A stretch of 50,889 bases of DNA from an uncultured Eubacteriales bacterium. Its GTDB lineage: Bacteria; Bacillota; Clostridia; Oscillospirales; Acutalibacteraceae. The DNA lies in the NCBI GenBank assembly GCA_900316555.1, contig ONDL01000006.1, forward strand, positions 1 to 50,889, read 5' to 3'. The notes beneath the pieces are model-generated. The model ran no database searches and was not told the DNA's origin. It saw only the letters and a program-made list of their open reading frames with translations. The position numbers and the translations under genes are program-made. Of the stretch, positions 24,755 to 33,545 are shown one piece after another. Numbering within the stretch: position 1 is the stretch's first letter; every line of letters starts with the position of its first letter.

Positions 24755-26164
24755 CTATTTGCTTTTGAACACCTTTCTGACCTCATCCGGATAAACAAAG
24801 CTGCCGCTGCACAGTTTTTGTTTGTCTGAGATAAAGGTGACCTTGTAGTACATTCCCATCTGAAAAACCAGCTTCGAGCCTGTGAGCTTATTCAGATCGT
24901 AAATATACTTTCCGTACATCTTTCTGCAGCGTTCGTTCTCGCTTGCCTCCTCAAAGAAATTATTTCCGCTGTTTCTCTCTTCGATATGGCAGTATACCTT
25001 TTCAAAATCATCGCTTTCCTTCGGCTCAAAAAATAATACGTCCAGAAATTCATTCGTGTCACGAAGCGTTACGCCCGTCACCTTTTTGCCGTCCTTGTTC
25101 TTTACCGCGTCGATAATAAATCCGTAGTACAGCCACGTGCAGAGCAGCGCTTCGGTGTATTCCGCAACCTCTTTAACAATTATATCCCTGTTCTTTTCGG
25201 AATCGGTGCTGAAGTGGTGTATCATTTCAGCGGAATTCTCACCGCGCCTTGAGTGCAGCTTATAGTATGTGCCGAAGAGATCCATGACCATTCCCTGCGA
25301 ACCTGGGTTCTTGCGCGGATTAAGAGTTGATAGATAGTTTACGATCTTGAAGTTTTCGGGACATTTTCCGCGCCTGATTACCATGATTTTCCGCATCATA
25401 TAGTGCTTTATCATCATTCTGTTGACGGTGTTGCGGTACACCTCCTGCGGCTCAGGGTCTGCTTCGGCTTTTCTGCCGTAGGTTACCGCCTCATCGGGCT
25501 TGGATAACACAATCAGCTCCCTGGGAAAATTGCCCTCAGCCCTGTCGAGCTTTGCGACGGCATATCCCATCGCCTCGGCGGGATAATAGACGATCTGTCC
25601 GCTTCTCCTGCCGATGCTGTTGGCGTAGTCGAAAAGCGGCATATTTCCGCTGATAACAAAACGGTCGTCGTGCCTTTTGGCGTTTTCCGAACCCTCGGCA
25701 GCTTGGGGCAGCTGCTCCAGATTGACAAGCTTTCCGAAAAATACATTCGGCTTTGTACGCGCGCCGCGTATAGAAGCGTCAATATAGATATCCGTCGCGG
25801 CGAGCTTGAGAAGGCTGTCCCTGAGAACCAGACGCAGAGAACCCTCGCGCTTGAGATTCGTCTGCTGAGAGTTGCCCGTCATGACTTTCAGAAGAAGCTG
25901 ATAGTTGATCTCACAGCCGTTACGGGCTCCTTCGTTCTTATTCAGATAATCCTGATAAATCGTATAGAGCGCGTCGTGAACCATTCTGTCAAAGTAAGTG
26001 AAACGCACCTGACGCTTGTCCAGAGGATTGACCGAAAACTCGACGGTTCTGTCCTTGGCGACATCGTGAATCATTACGTAGCCGACCTCGAAATGGTTGG
26101 CGAACAGCTCCTGACAGAGCTTTGAATTATTCATGCAGAATGTTGTTTTTTTATTTATTATCAC
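24755..26164 (-). CDS. Replication-initiator-like protein
   Basis: The 469-residue protein has an N-terminal part (RFTYFDRMVHDALYTIYQDYL... LLLKVMTG... GSLRLVLRDSLLKLAATDIYID) that resembles the winged-helix start of plasmid Rep initiators. A second repeat-like half follows (NTVNRMMIKHYMMRKIMVI, NYLSTLNPRK). I favour the GTG at 26164, which overlaps the helicase stop as GTGA and has GGTGGGAG before it; a GTG at 26176 and an ATG at 26134 are alternatives. It pairs with a DnaB-type helicase. The initiator role is an inference from pattern and context. Confidence 0.55.
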   Translation of the reverse strand: MIINKKTTFCMNNSKLCQELFANHFEVGYVMIHDVAKDRTVEFSVNPLDKRQVRFTYFDRMVHDALYTIYQDYLNKNEGARNGCEINYQLLLKVMTGNSQQTNLKREGSLRLVLRDSLLKLAATDIYIDASIRGARTKPNVFFGKLVNLEQLPQAAEGSENAKRHDDRFVISGNMPLFDYANSIGRRSGQIVYYPAEAMGYAVAKLDRAEGNFPRELIVLSKPDEAVTYGRKAEADPEPQEVYRNTVNRMMIKHYMMRKIMVIRRGKCPENFKIVNYLSTLNPRKNPGSQGMVMDLFGTYYKLHSRRGENSAEMIHHFSTDSEKNRDIIVKEVAEYTEALLCTWLYYGFIIDAVKNKDGKKVTGVTLRDTNEFLDVLFFEPKESDDFEKVYCHIEERNSGNNFFEEASENERCRKMYGKYIYDLNKLTGSKLVFQMGMYYKVTFISDKQKLCSGSFVYPDEVRKVFKSK

Positions 26165-27288
26165 TTTGGCTCCCACCTTATCTTGCTCATCTTGCCGACT
26201 GCCTTGCGGAACTGCTCATGCAGCAGCTCGTCCTCTTTCAGCTGCGCGATTTCCTGCTCCGACATGCCCATCGCGTCCAGATAACGTTCTGCCCCTTCGG
26301 TGAACAGATCGTGCTGCCTGTCGTATTCGAGAATCACCTCGCGGTTCGGCTGACCGTAGCGGTGCTTCAGCAGCTTAAGGCTGATTTTGCGCGGTTCCGT
26401 TGTATCGTCTCCCGTTACGTCCTGCATGCCTATGAGCACCTCGGCGGAAAACTCGATGTTTCCGCTTTCCTTGAACGAGCCCATGTTGACGGTGTTCACG
26501 ACAGAAAGAGCGTCGTCTTTTTTTTCGCCGGTATAGGAGCTTCGGTTCAGCGAGCTTATCAGGATAATGGGAATATTTGTTTTCAGCTCGAACAGCTCGT
26601 GAATTACCGCGTCAACGTTCTGCCTTTCGGTCGCGTATTCCTTGTTGCTGCTGACGATTTGCAGATAGTCAATAATCACAACGGGCTGCCTGTTTCTGTG
26701 ATGTTCCTTACAGAAGGGTATGAAATTCTTGATGATACCTTTGATCTCCGACACGGAGCCCTTGAACACCGCGTTCTCAAAGTTCCTGCCCGGTTCGATC
26801 ACGTAAAGACAGGCAAGGTTATGCTCGGCTGTCTTGCGCACATGCTCGTCAAGAAACTCAAACCTCTTCCTGTCATTTTCACCGTCGCCTCTGAGATCCC
26901 TGAAAATAAAGTCGCGCGAGGTGATTCCGCTGAACAGCTTCCTCTCTTTTTTCATCTCAGGCTTGCTCAGCTCGCGCCAAAGATTGCGGTTCAGCGACTT
27001 TGCGTTGATCTGATTGCGTGACATCTCAAGCGAAAAATAAAGCACCGGCACGCCCCTTGAGGAAAAGTGCTCAGCCATCTGGAGCACAAGGCTCGTTTTT
27101 CCCGAACCGGGCTTCGCTCCCAGCACGTTAAGGCCGCTGGCAAGACCTCCGCCCAGCATCTCGTCGAGAGTATTGAATCCTGTTTTTATCAGCCGCGGCA
27201 GCTGCCTTTTTTCGTCAAAGAATTCAGATACTCCGCTCCGTATTTTTTCAAACTGAACCGTGTTCTTTTTGATGTGATTATCCTTCAT
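26161..27288 (-). CDS. DnaB-C-type replicative helicase-like ATPase
   Basis: The 375-residue protein carries the RecA-like DnaB C-terminal domain: TGFNTLDEMLGGG, Walker A GAKPGSGKTSL, YFSLEMSRNQI, VVIIDYLQIVSS as Walker B, and ILISSLNRSSY. The N-terminal DnaB dimerisation domain is absent; only about 30 residues precede the motor. Such single-domain forms occur on phages and plasmids. AGGTGGAAAT precedes the ATG. It is the first gene of the operon with the initiator-like protein. Confidence 0.85.
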   Translation of the reverse strand: MKDNHIKKNTVQFEKIRSGVSEFFDEKRQLPRLIKTGFNTLDEMLGGGLASGLNVLGAKPGSGKTSLVLQMAEHFSSRGVPVLYFSLEMSRNQINAKSLNRNLWRELSKPEMKKERKLFSGITSRDFIFRDLRGDGENDRKRFEFLDEHVRKTAEHNLACLYVIEPGRNFENAVFKGSVSEIKGIIKNFIPFCKEHHRNRQPVVIIDYLQIVSSNKEYATERQNVDAVIHELFELKTNIPIILISSLNRSSYTGEKKDDALSVVNTVNMGSFKESGNIEFSAEVLIGMQDVTGDDTTEPRKISLKLLKHRYGQPNREVILEYDRQHDLFTEGAERYLDAMGMSEQEIAQLKEDELLHEQFRKAVGKMSKIRWEPK

Positions 27289-27347
27289 ATTTCCACCTGT
27301 TTTCTTTAATTATCCTTATTATACACAACATTATCCTTTAATGTCAA
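27277..27347 (-). promoter_or_regulatory. Promoter of the helicase operon with three identical boxes
   Basis: On the minus strand: TTGACA (27347-27342), 18 bases, TATAAT (27323-27318). AAGGATAAT occurs three times without mismatch, at 27338-27330 (between the boxes), 27317-27309 (abutting the -10) and 27285-27277 (in codons 2-4). Spacings are 21 and 32 bases, near two and three helical turns on one face, which suggests a cooperative repressor or initiator binding site. Confidence 0.8.
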
Positions 27348-27441
27348 GGCGTAAATCTTCTTCTGTTTTTTGCTCGTTTTTATTTAAATTTTCAGACCTT
27401 TATGATATAATATAATTACTAAATTACAAGGAGTGATTATC

Positions 27442-27903
27442 ATGAAAATCGCTATGTCAAACGATCATGCCGGCACATCAATGAAATACGAGATCAAAGC
27501 CTATCTTGAATCTCAGGGTCATACGGTTGTCGATTTCGGAGCCTATGACGAGAATTCCTGCGACTTGTCGGATTTCGTCCTTCCCGCCGCCCTAGCCGTC
27601 GCAAAAGGAGAATGCGACAGAGGAATCTTCGTTGACGGAGTAGGCTACGGAAGCGCAATGATCGCGAACAAGGTCAACGGAATATACGCCTGTGTTTGCC
27701 AGGATCCATTCTGCGCGCAGCTTGCCCGTCAGCACAACGACGCAAACGTCCTCTGTCTAGGCGCGAAAATCATCGGCGGTATGATTGCTATGGAAATTGT
27801 AAAGACTTTCATGGCAACTCCTCCGCTGACTGCCGAAAAATATGTGCGCCGCGTCAAAAAGGTGCAGAAAATCAACGATGAGCACTGTGTGCCCGTAAAG
27901 TAA
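27442..27903 (+). CDS. RpiB/LacA/LacB family sugar-phosphate isomerase-like protein
   Basis: The 153-residue protein has the RpiB fold: AMSNDHAGTSMKYEI, VVDFGAY, and GSAMIANKVNGIYACVCQDPFCAQLARQHNDANVLCLGAKIIG, the highly conserved stretch with the catalytic His. RpiB interconverts ribose- and ribulose-5-phosphate; LacAB handle galactose-6-phosphate. The usual CGTGIG loop with the proton-moving cysteine reads DGVGYG here, so the reaction may differ. Start at 27442 follows AAGGAGTGATTATC. Confidence 0.85.
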   Translation: MKIAMSNDHAGTSMKYEIKAYLESQGHTVVDFGAYDENSCDLSDFVLPAALAVAKGECDRGIFVDGVGYGSAMIANKVNGIYACVCQDPFCAQLARQHNDANVLCLGAKIIGGMIAMEIVKTFMATPPLTAEKYVRRVKKVQKINDEHCVPVK

Positions 27904-27919
27904 AAAAACATAACACGAC

Positions 27920-27966
27920 AAAGCCCTCCGAACCATTGCGGCTCGTAGGGCTTTTAATTTTTTCTT
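27920..27966 (+). terminator. Terminator of the isomerase gene
   Basis: AAAGCCCT...AGGGCTTT with a 19-base loop is followed by TAATTTTTT. Confidence 0.75.
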
Positions 27967-29607
27967 TTATCCTTTCACGCAGGAGTTTATCCATGCAATG
28001 AAGTTAGCGGTAGCGTCACCTGTACGCTCTGCCTCTGTGTGACCCTGCGCCCAGACGGTTTCGAAGTCAACGCTCTTCACCCCGTCGTATTTTTCAAGGG
28101 CGAGCGCGAGGTTTGCCTCGGTCGTGACCGAGGTGTTGAACTGCTCGATACCCGAACGGATACGCCAGTATTTCGCGACGTTGGATTTGCCGAAGCCATC
28201 TCGGGTTTCCATAAGGTAATAGAGAGGTGTGTACATATTTACGCGCTGCTCGACCGTATAGCCGACGGAATCGGTCTTTTCAAATGCCGCGGCAAACTCG
28301 GCGGCAAATTCGCTGTTCTGCTCTTTCAGAATATCGGCGAGGATTTTGTCGAAGTGCGCGCCCTTTCCGTCGCCGTAGCCGAAGAGATTGTTCTGGCCGT
28401 TCGGCTGGTCAAATGCCAACGGCGTTTCCGAAGCGGGCTTGCAGTTCTTCGCGAAATCCGCTATGCTCGAAATCGTGGCTTTTTTTGTGCTTTTGTCGTA
28501 GGTTACCCAGTTACCGTCCGCGTTCAGGTCGTTGATGTAATTCTCCGCACTGCCGTAGCTGTTGTGAAGCTGAGGGTCGGAAAAGTCAGTGTCGGACAGA
28601 TAGTTATTAAGCGAAGTTTCGATCACGCTCTTGATATAGTCATAATAGCTGCCTGCCTGATAGATCCCTTCCTTGGATTCAGTCAGAGTAAGCGCATTGC
28701 CGTCCTTGTCGGTAAAGCCGGCGCTGTTGACATACTCCGCAAACGCTGTCGCCAGAGCGTCGGATACCGCCTTTTGCTCGGGAGCGCGCTCGGGTCGGGT
28801 GCAGCCCATCATCCACTCATACTCCGCGTTAGCTGTATCGAGATCGGTGATCGGGCACCATGACATCGAGCCTGCTACAGAGTCCGATACTCCCTCTACA
28901 GCGCCTATCGCCTTTAGATACGGGTCGTACAGCTCGCTGTCGCCCGACGCGCCGAGGATCGCCGACTGAGCTCCGCCGCCGCTCGTGCCGTATACAAAGA
29001 TCTTCTCCGCATCACCTGCGAGAACGTCGTCGGAATAGCGCACGTAACGGATTGCCGCCTTGAGGTCGGTGACTCCCGTGGGCGCGCCATGGTCGATTCC
29101 GCGGCAGCCCGGGTAAACAAACACAAAGCCCTGAGAAGTGTATTCCGCGATCTGCTCGAGTATGATGTTCATATACTCTCCCACCGTGTTCTCCGACAAA
29201 GCCTCCGCGGCATAATACCCCGGGGTTTCAATCGGCATTACAACAGGCGCGGTTGCGGCGGAATAGCCGTTCTTCATGCCGCTGTCCTTTAGCTTGCAGG
29301 TAAATGTGCCGTCGCCGTTATCTTCAGCGTCCATATACGCGCCCGGAACAAATACCGCGAGCTTCTCGTATTTTTCATCGGCGGGAGTTTCGCAGTAGAG
29401 TATACCTGTCTGGAAATATATATCGTCGTCCGAGTTGTACTTCCACTTTGTCATATCGGGCTTTGACAGATTGGTTTTGATTTCAGCCGTTGTCGCGGTC
29501 TGAGATGCTGTGTCAGAGGAAGAGCCGCTGCCCGGATTTGCGCAGCCTGCCGCTGTGAGAGCGGTGACGCATAAGGCTAAGATGATTGCAGATAGTTTTT
29601 TTATCAT
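27967..29607 (-). CDS. Secreted tannase/feruloyl-esterase-like lipoprotein
   Basis: The 546-residue protein has a signal peptide with lipobox AAGC, a Ser/Thr-rich linker, then an alpha/beta-hydrolase domain. Markers are VFVYPGCRGIDHG, TDLKAAIRYVRY, the nucleophile GTSGGGAQS, and a C-terminal EQFNTSVTTEANLAL...WAQGHTEAER with the likely catalytic Asp/His region. The layout, including the large insertion between nucleophile and acid, matches bacterial subtype tannases that cut galloyl or aryl esters. The substrate is inferred. It lies 18 bases after the protease gene. Confidence 0.8.
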   Translation of the reverse strand: MIKKLSAIILALCVTALTAAGCANPGSGSSSDTASQTATTAEIKTNLSKPDMTKWKYNSDDDIYFQTGILYCETPADEKYEKLAVFVPGAYMDAEDNGDGTFTCKLKDSGMKNGYSAATAPVVMPIETPGYYAAEALSENTVGEYMNIILEQIAEYTSQGFVFVYPGCRGIDHGAPTGVTDLKAAIRYVRYSDDVLAGDAEKIFVYGTSGGGAQSAILGASGDSELYDPYLKAIGAVEGVSDSVAGSMSWCPITDLDTANAEYEWMMGCTRPERAPEQKAVSDALATAFAEYVNSAGFTDKDGNALTLTESKEGIYQAGSYYDYIKSVIETSLNNYLSDTDFSDPQLHNSYGSAENYINDLNADGNWVTYDKSTKKATISSIADFAKNCKPASETPLAFDQPNGQNNLFGYGDGKGAHFDKILADILKEQNSEFAAEFAAAFEKTDSVGYTVEQRVNMYTPLYYLMETRDGFGKSNVAKYWRIRSGIEQFNTSVTTEANLALALEKYDGVKSVDFETVWAQGHTEAERTGDATANFIAWINSCVKG

Positions 29608-29625
29608 ACCGTTTTCTCCTTTTTA

Positions 29626-31305
29626 TCATTCAGCCGGAGCCAGAATCGCCTTTATCGGGTAATTGTCAACCGTGAAAGAGTCCTTGCCCTTTATTTTCAG
29701 TTCAGGGAGTGATTTATCGGAATTGAGCTCTTCGGTGCACTGCTCATACGCTCTGTCAACCAGACTGCCCTTCATATCCGACATATCAGTCCACTTGCCG
29801 TCAGTGAACAGCCAGCTTTCGCCCTTGTTGATAATACCGCGGACGGTCATGCCCTCATAAAACTCCGTTGAATACGGGAATACCTCGGTGTACGTCATGC
29901 TGCCGTCGTCGCCTGTCACGCGCTTCATCGTCAGGACAACCGAATACTTCTCTCCCTTTTTGAGCGCGTATTCGCTCTTGAGGTCGGTTTTGTAATAGCC
30001 CGCGAGCGTGTGACGGTGTACACCCTTCTCCACAAGGGTTCCCGAGGACGGATTGCCCTCGCCGACGTCCTTGTAAATCTCGTAGGTCACCTCGGTTTTC
30101 GGAAGGCTTGTGGTGTACGCAATCTGATACAGGCTTTCATCTTCCTCCGCGTCAAACACATTCGCAGTCTTTGTTTCGTTCTCGTAGTCCGTGCTGCAGT
30201 ACCATTTTGTCATCATCAGATCGTACTGGTCATAATTCGGCGCGCTGCGCTTTGCAGAATCGCCGCCGTCAAACACACAGCTCATTGCGGACATCAGGCT
30301 GTGGTCGTAATAGGAAATATATACATAGCCGTCGTCTGCGTCGTTTTCGTCCAGCGTAGTTAATCCCCAGCTGTTTTTGATGATCAGAGCGCCGTTTTCG
30401 GGAGGAGTAGTTTCCTCCATAACCTTTCCGTCGGGAGTCGTCCGCGAGAAGTTATCCTTTGAATAGTCGTCATCGTAGCCGACTACCGTGACCGCGTGAT
30501 CGGGCTGGTCGGTTCCGCTGTAATACGACGCGTGTTTCTTTGAATTGAAGCCCAGGTGTGAAGCGCATAGAGCGATGGTAACGCCGTGCCCCTGACTCAG
30601 CTCGGATTTGATCGCGTTTATTCCGTCCTGATTCAGCGAGTAGTTGCCCTCGGCGTCAAGCTGCGCCGGACTCGGCAGCCTTGTACTGCTTTTGATATAC
30701 GCGGTTACAGGTGCATTGCGGTATTCGGCGTTCAGCGGGAGCGTCCATTCTCCCTCCCATGAATCGTCATACGCGTACGGATACTCGCCCTTGACGCTCA
30801 CGCTCTCATCAACAGGCCCGAAGCCCGCTCCGAAGAAATTCGAGTGGTGCACAAACGGGCCGCCGATTATGTACGCAGTAAAACCGTTTCCGCTCTCCGC
30901 TTCTGACAGGTCAAAGCCCTCGCCGACCTGAGATGCGCGAACCTTGCCCTTCACTGCGTCGTCCTTTGTGATTCCGTGGAAAAGGTACCACGAGATGTAT
31001 TTCTCGGAAAAATTGACCTTATCATTGACCTCACCTGCAGGCACGCCCATATCGTTTTCGAACAGGTAGGAAATCTCGGCCGCGCCCGTAAGGCTGAACG
31101 TCCAGCAATCGCCGAACCACTGAGTCTTTACGGGAGTAACATAGTTCTTTCCCTCGAAGTTTCTCAAATCGACCTTTGACGGCAGCTTTGCAGCGTCAAT
31201 TTCCGTAAAGTCCTCCTCTGCAGAAGGCGTACCGCTGCCCGAGGAGCACGCCGTGACAGTGCAGAGAGTCAATGCCGAAAGGATAACCGCCAATAACTTT
31301 TTCAT
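29626..31305 (-). CDS. Secreted C1A papain-like cysteine protease, lipoprotein
   Basis: The 559-residue protein has a signal peptide with lipobox VTAC and a papain-like domain: KVDLRNFEGKNYVTPVKTQ, active-site QWFGDCWTFS, His in DHAVTVVGYDDDY, and Asn in ALIIKNSWG. After about residue 360 a beta-rich domain follows, like the lectin-type domain fused to many gut C1A proteases. No propeptide is obvious. It is the first gene of a two-gene operon of exported hydrolases. Confidence 0.9.
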   Translation of the reverse strand: MKKLLAVILSALTLCTVTACSSGSGTPSAEEDFTEIDAAKLPSKVDLRNFEGKNYVTPVKTQWFGDCWTFSLTGAAEISYLFENDMGVPAGEVNDKVNFSEKYISWYLFHGITKDDAVKGKVRASQVGEGFDLSEAESGNGFTAYIIGGPFVHHSNFFGAGFGPVDESVSVKGEYPYAYDDSWEGEWTLPLNAEYRNAPVTAYIKSSTRLPSPAQLDAEGNYSLNQDGINAIKSELSQGHGVTIALCASHLGFNSKKHASYYSGTDQPDHAVTVVGYDDDYSKDNFSRTTPDGKVMEETTPPENGALIIKNSWGLTTLDENDADDGYVYISYYDHSLMSAMSCVFDGGDSAKRSAPNYDQYDLMMTKWYCSTDYENETKTANVFDAEEDESLYQIAYTTSLPKTEVTYEIYKDVGEGNPSSGTLVEKGVHRHTLAGYYKTDLKSEYALKKGEKYSVVLTMKRVTGDDGSMTYTEVFPYSTEFYEGMTVRGIINKGESWLFTDGKWTDMSDMKGSLVDRAYEQCTEELNSDKSLPELKIKGKDSFTVDNYPIKAILAPAE

Positions 31306-31350
31306 CTCGAAGCACTCTCAATCAATATCATTGTTTTTATTACGTTATTA

Positions 31351-31379
31351 ATTATACAGTAAGAGAAAAATGGATACAA
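31351..31379 (-). promoter_or_regulatory. Promoter of the protease/esterase operon
   Basis: On the minus strand: TTGTAT, 17 bases, TATAAT. Confidence 0.7.
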
Positions 31380-31437
31380 GCAACCTTATTTTTACATAAC
31401 TCAACCGTCGTTTGATGATTCAAATAGGAATTGAGTT

Positions 31438-31815
31438 TTATAGCAACGGTTTTGTGCGGCGGAAGGTTGCGATAAAATCGCAGTAATATGTTCTTGTGAT
31501 TTCGTCCGCGATACACAGCAAGGGAATCACAGAGCTTTCCTGTCTGTATTTATAGGCGTTTATTTCGCCGTCGAGCGTCGTGATTACGATTCTTGTGGCG
31601 AGATTGCTGCGGCAGAGGGTTTCCATGCAGTCCTCAAGCTCTTCCTCGGGTATATCGGTTTTGCTGCTGATAACTGCGGTCGTCACGGGAGTGTTCATGC
31701 GCGAGTACATATTTGAAACCGCCTGTGTTGAAACGCCAAGCAGCTTTCCGAGCTGTTCCTGAGTATAGCCCTTTTCATTGCGGTATTTTCTGATTTGTTT
31801 TCCGATGACTTTCAT
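31438..31815 (-). pseudogene. XRE regulator with a large internal deletion
   Basis: The 125 codons read as the first 34 residues of a Cro/CI protein (QIRKYRNEKGYTQEQLGKLLG) joined directly to the C-terminal 90 residues of the paralogue encoded at 48974-49810 (compare VTTAVISSKT with IATSLISKKT, and IADEITR with FADEIAK). About 154 residues, including the end of the helix-turn-helix, are missing, but the frame is kept. DNA binding is probably lost. GGAGGGTTGAG precedes the ATG, and the promoter is intact. Confidence 0.7.
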
Positions 31816-31843
31816 TCTCAACCCTCCGTTGACTTCTGACAAT

Positions 31844-31872
31844 ATTGTAGCACACGGAAAAATGCTTGTCTA
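31844..31872 (-). promoter_or_regulatory. Promoter of the deleted XRE gene
   Basis: On the minus strand: TAGACA, 17 bases, TACAAT. Confidence 0.6.
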
Positions 31873-31882
31873 TAATAAATAC

Positions 31883-31910
31883 AAAAAAACACACGCCCGC
31901 AGACGTGTGT
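31883..31910 (-). terminator. Terminator of the LytTR/DUF3021 pair
   Basis: The stem ACACACG/CGTGTGT is followed on the minus strand by TTTTTTTG. Confidence 0.75.
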
Positions 31911-31925
31911 TTTGTAAAGCGCGGA

Positions 31926-32342
31926 TCAGCCGAGCTTTTCGTTCATTTTCTTGATTCTGTGTCTGATCGAGAGGTAAATTATTGCCCAGATGAGCAGGAA
32001 GCCCGCGACGAAGATCACCGTGAAAACAAGAATTACGTTCCATTTGAACGGAATCCAGCCGTTGAGCAGATAGACGATGATGTAGTCGAGGAACAGCACC
32101 GAGCCCTGTATCAGGGACGCGATACCGATCTGGAGCTTTTCCACCTTATAAACCGCGCTGATGCCTGCAGCGATGAACGCCATGAGCGTAGACGTGAGTA
32201 TTTCGGTGATCAGCTTTGAAACGGCGATCGTTTCTACAACGCCGTTTGCGCTGAGAAAAATGTATATAACCGCGAGAATCACAGGGCCGAGGCCTGCAAA
32301 GAGCGCGCCTCTCTTCAAGAATTCAATGATAAATTTTTTCAT
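31926..32342 (-). CDS. DUF3021 membrane protein
   Basis: The 138-residue protein has four membrane helices (about residues 12-32, 44-64, 74-94, 104-126) and a basic tail, matching DUF3021. These proteins nearly always sit beside a LytTR regulator and are thought to control it from the membrane. Here the neighbouring LytTR gene is frameshifted. AAAAAGGAGTTGAAGTAAG precedes the ATG. Confidence 0.85.
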   Translation of the reverse strand: MKKFIIEFLKRGALFAGLGPVILAVIYIFLSANGVVETIAVSKLITEILTSTLMAFIAAGISAVYKVEKLQIGIASLIQGSVLFLDYIIVYLLNGWIPFKWNVILVFTVIFVAGFLLIWAIIYLSIRHRIKKMNEKLG

Positions 32343-32343
32343 C

Positions 32344-32759
32344 TTACTTCAACTCCTTTTTGATATCGGCAAAGCATCTTCTCGAAACATAATCCCTGAA
32401 GCCGCTCTTGAAAATAACGTCTACCGAGCCCGAGAAAGCCGCCGAGAACCTTTCGATTTGTTTTCTGTTCGCAAGCGAGGACTTGTTGATCTTTATAAAA
32501 TAGCCCGGCAGGATCTCGCTTATCTCGTACAGCCTCATTTTAAGCCTGTAGCGTAGGTCTTTGAACCGTCAACCGTGACACACTCGATCTCGCTGAACTT
32601 CAGCACCTTGATATCGTCCTCGGTGTAGGCGGTAATGCTGTCCTCGCCGCTGTAGCCGAGTACCATCTCCTCGAGCTTGTATGAAAAATCACCCTTTCTG
32701 TGGAGCGTCGCCTCGACAAGCTCCTCCTTGTTTTTGTCAATGTTAAGTTTGAATTTCAT
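32344..32759 (-). pseudogene. LytTR-domain regulator, frameshifted
   Basis: The first frame (32759-32535) gives MKFKLNIDKNKEELVEATL... LKFSEIECVTVDGSKTYATG, the first two-thirds of a stand-alone LytTR regulator. The family reading continues in another frame as RYRLKMRLYEISEIL, then FIKINKSSLANRKQIERF and YVSRRCFADIKKEL. A few codons between strand and strand appear deleted. ATG and TGA overlap at the junction, but this is a by-product of the lesion, because neither half is a complete domain. AGGAGG precedes the start; TGCTATAAT lies upstream. Confidence 0.82.
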
Positions 32760-32927
32760 CTTCGCACCTCCTATGGTTGTATTATAGCACATAAAAATTA
32801 TTTGTGTTGTAAATTAAGCTCATCGGTAATTTTTTTGCGCTGAACGGTACAGACCACTGCCTTAGGTTACAAAAAGGGCATAATGTGATACTGTTGTTCA
32901 AAACTAAGCGCCCGCCGACAAATGGAT

Positions 32928-32968
32928 AAGATAAAATTATACGCGGACAGCAGAAATGCCGTCCGCGT
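32928..32968. terminator. Terminator after the two-component remnant
   Basis: ACGCGGAC/GTCCGCGT with a 12-base loop; the minus side continues ATAATTTTATC and the + side TGTTTTAT. Confidence 0.75.
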
Positions 32969-32972
32969 TGTT

Positions 32973-33545
32973 TTATACTATCCAGTCGAACTGACCCGCG
33001 AGCTGCGCAGGGTCGCCCTCAAGCTCTATCTCTGACATATTGACGCCTATGCTGCCCTTCATCTTGATGAGCACGTTCTCGGCGCCTATCCGCCCGAAGC
33101 AGTCGCGCATATCCTTGATGTGCTTTCTCAGCAGCGCCTGCTTGTCGACATTGCCGCCCCAAAACACGGTGATTATCTCTCCGTTCGTGGCAAACGCGCC
33201 GTTTTTGTAAATAAGATATGCGAAAAGCTCATAAGTGAGCCTTCTGTCAAAGCGGGATGGCTTATTGTCGGCAAATACCGCAAAGTGACCTCCGCACCTG
33301 ACCTTGAGCACCTTCTCCGACTTTACCGGATTGCGCAGCCATTTCAGCGCCTCGGCGATATCGTTCTCATCAAACGGCTTAGTGACAAAGCTGCTGCAGT
33401 GCAGCTTATGGCCGACCATAGCGTACTCGGTGTGACCAGTTATGAATATCACGTCGACATCGCGGTATTTATCATTAAGGAACTTCGCCGTCTCGATGCC
33501 CGAGATATTCGGCATCTCGATATCGAGAAAAACTATCCTGTTTCC
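32973..33545 (-). pseudogene. Response regulator lacking the start of its receiver domain
   Basis: The frame reads RIVFLDIEMPNISGIETAKF (phospho-Asp in FLDIEMP), DVIFITGHTEYA and SSFVTKPF, then from about residue 75 a winged-helix domain like SARP/BTAD activators (FDRRLTYELFAYLIYKNGAF... ALLRKHIKDM). About 45 N-terminal receiver residues with the acidic pocket are missing. The reading starts inside the 3' end of the kinase gene with no start codon; the first ATG is at 33515. The gene was fused to the kinase end by a deletion. Confidence 0.8.

Noticed and set aside
32535..32538. ATGA overlap between the two LytTR halves as genuine translational coupling
   Set aside because: Both halves together form one LytTR domain and a few codons are missing at the join; the overlap results from the lesion.
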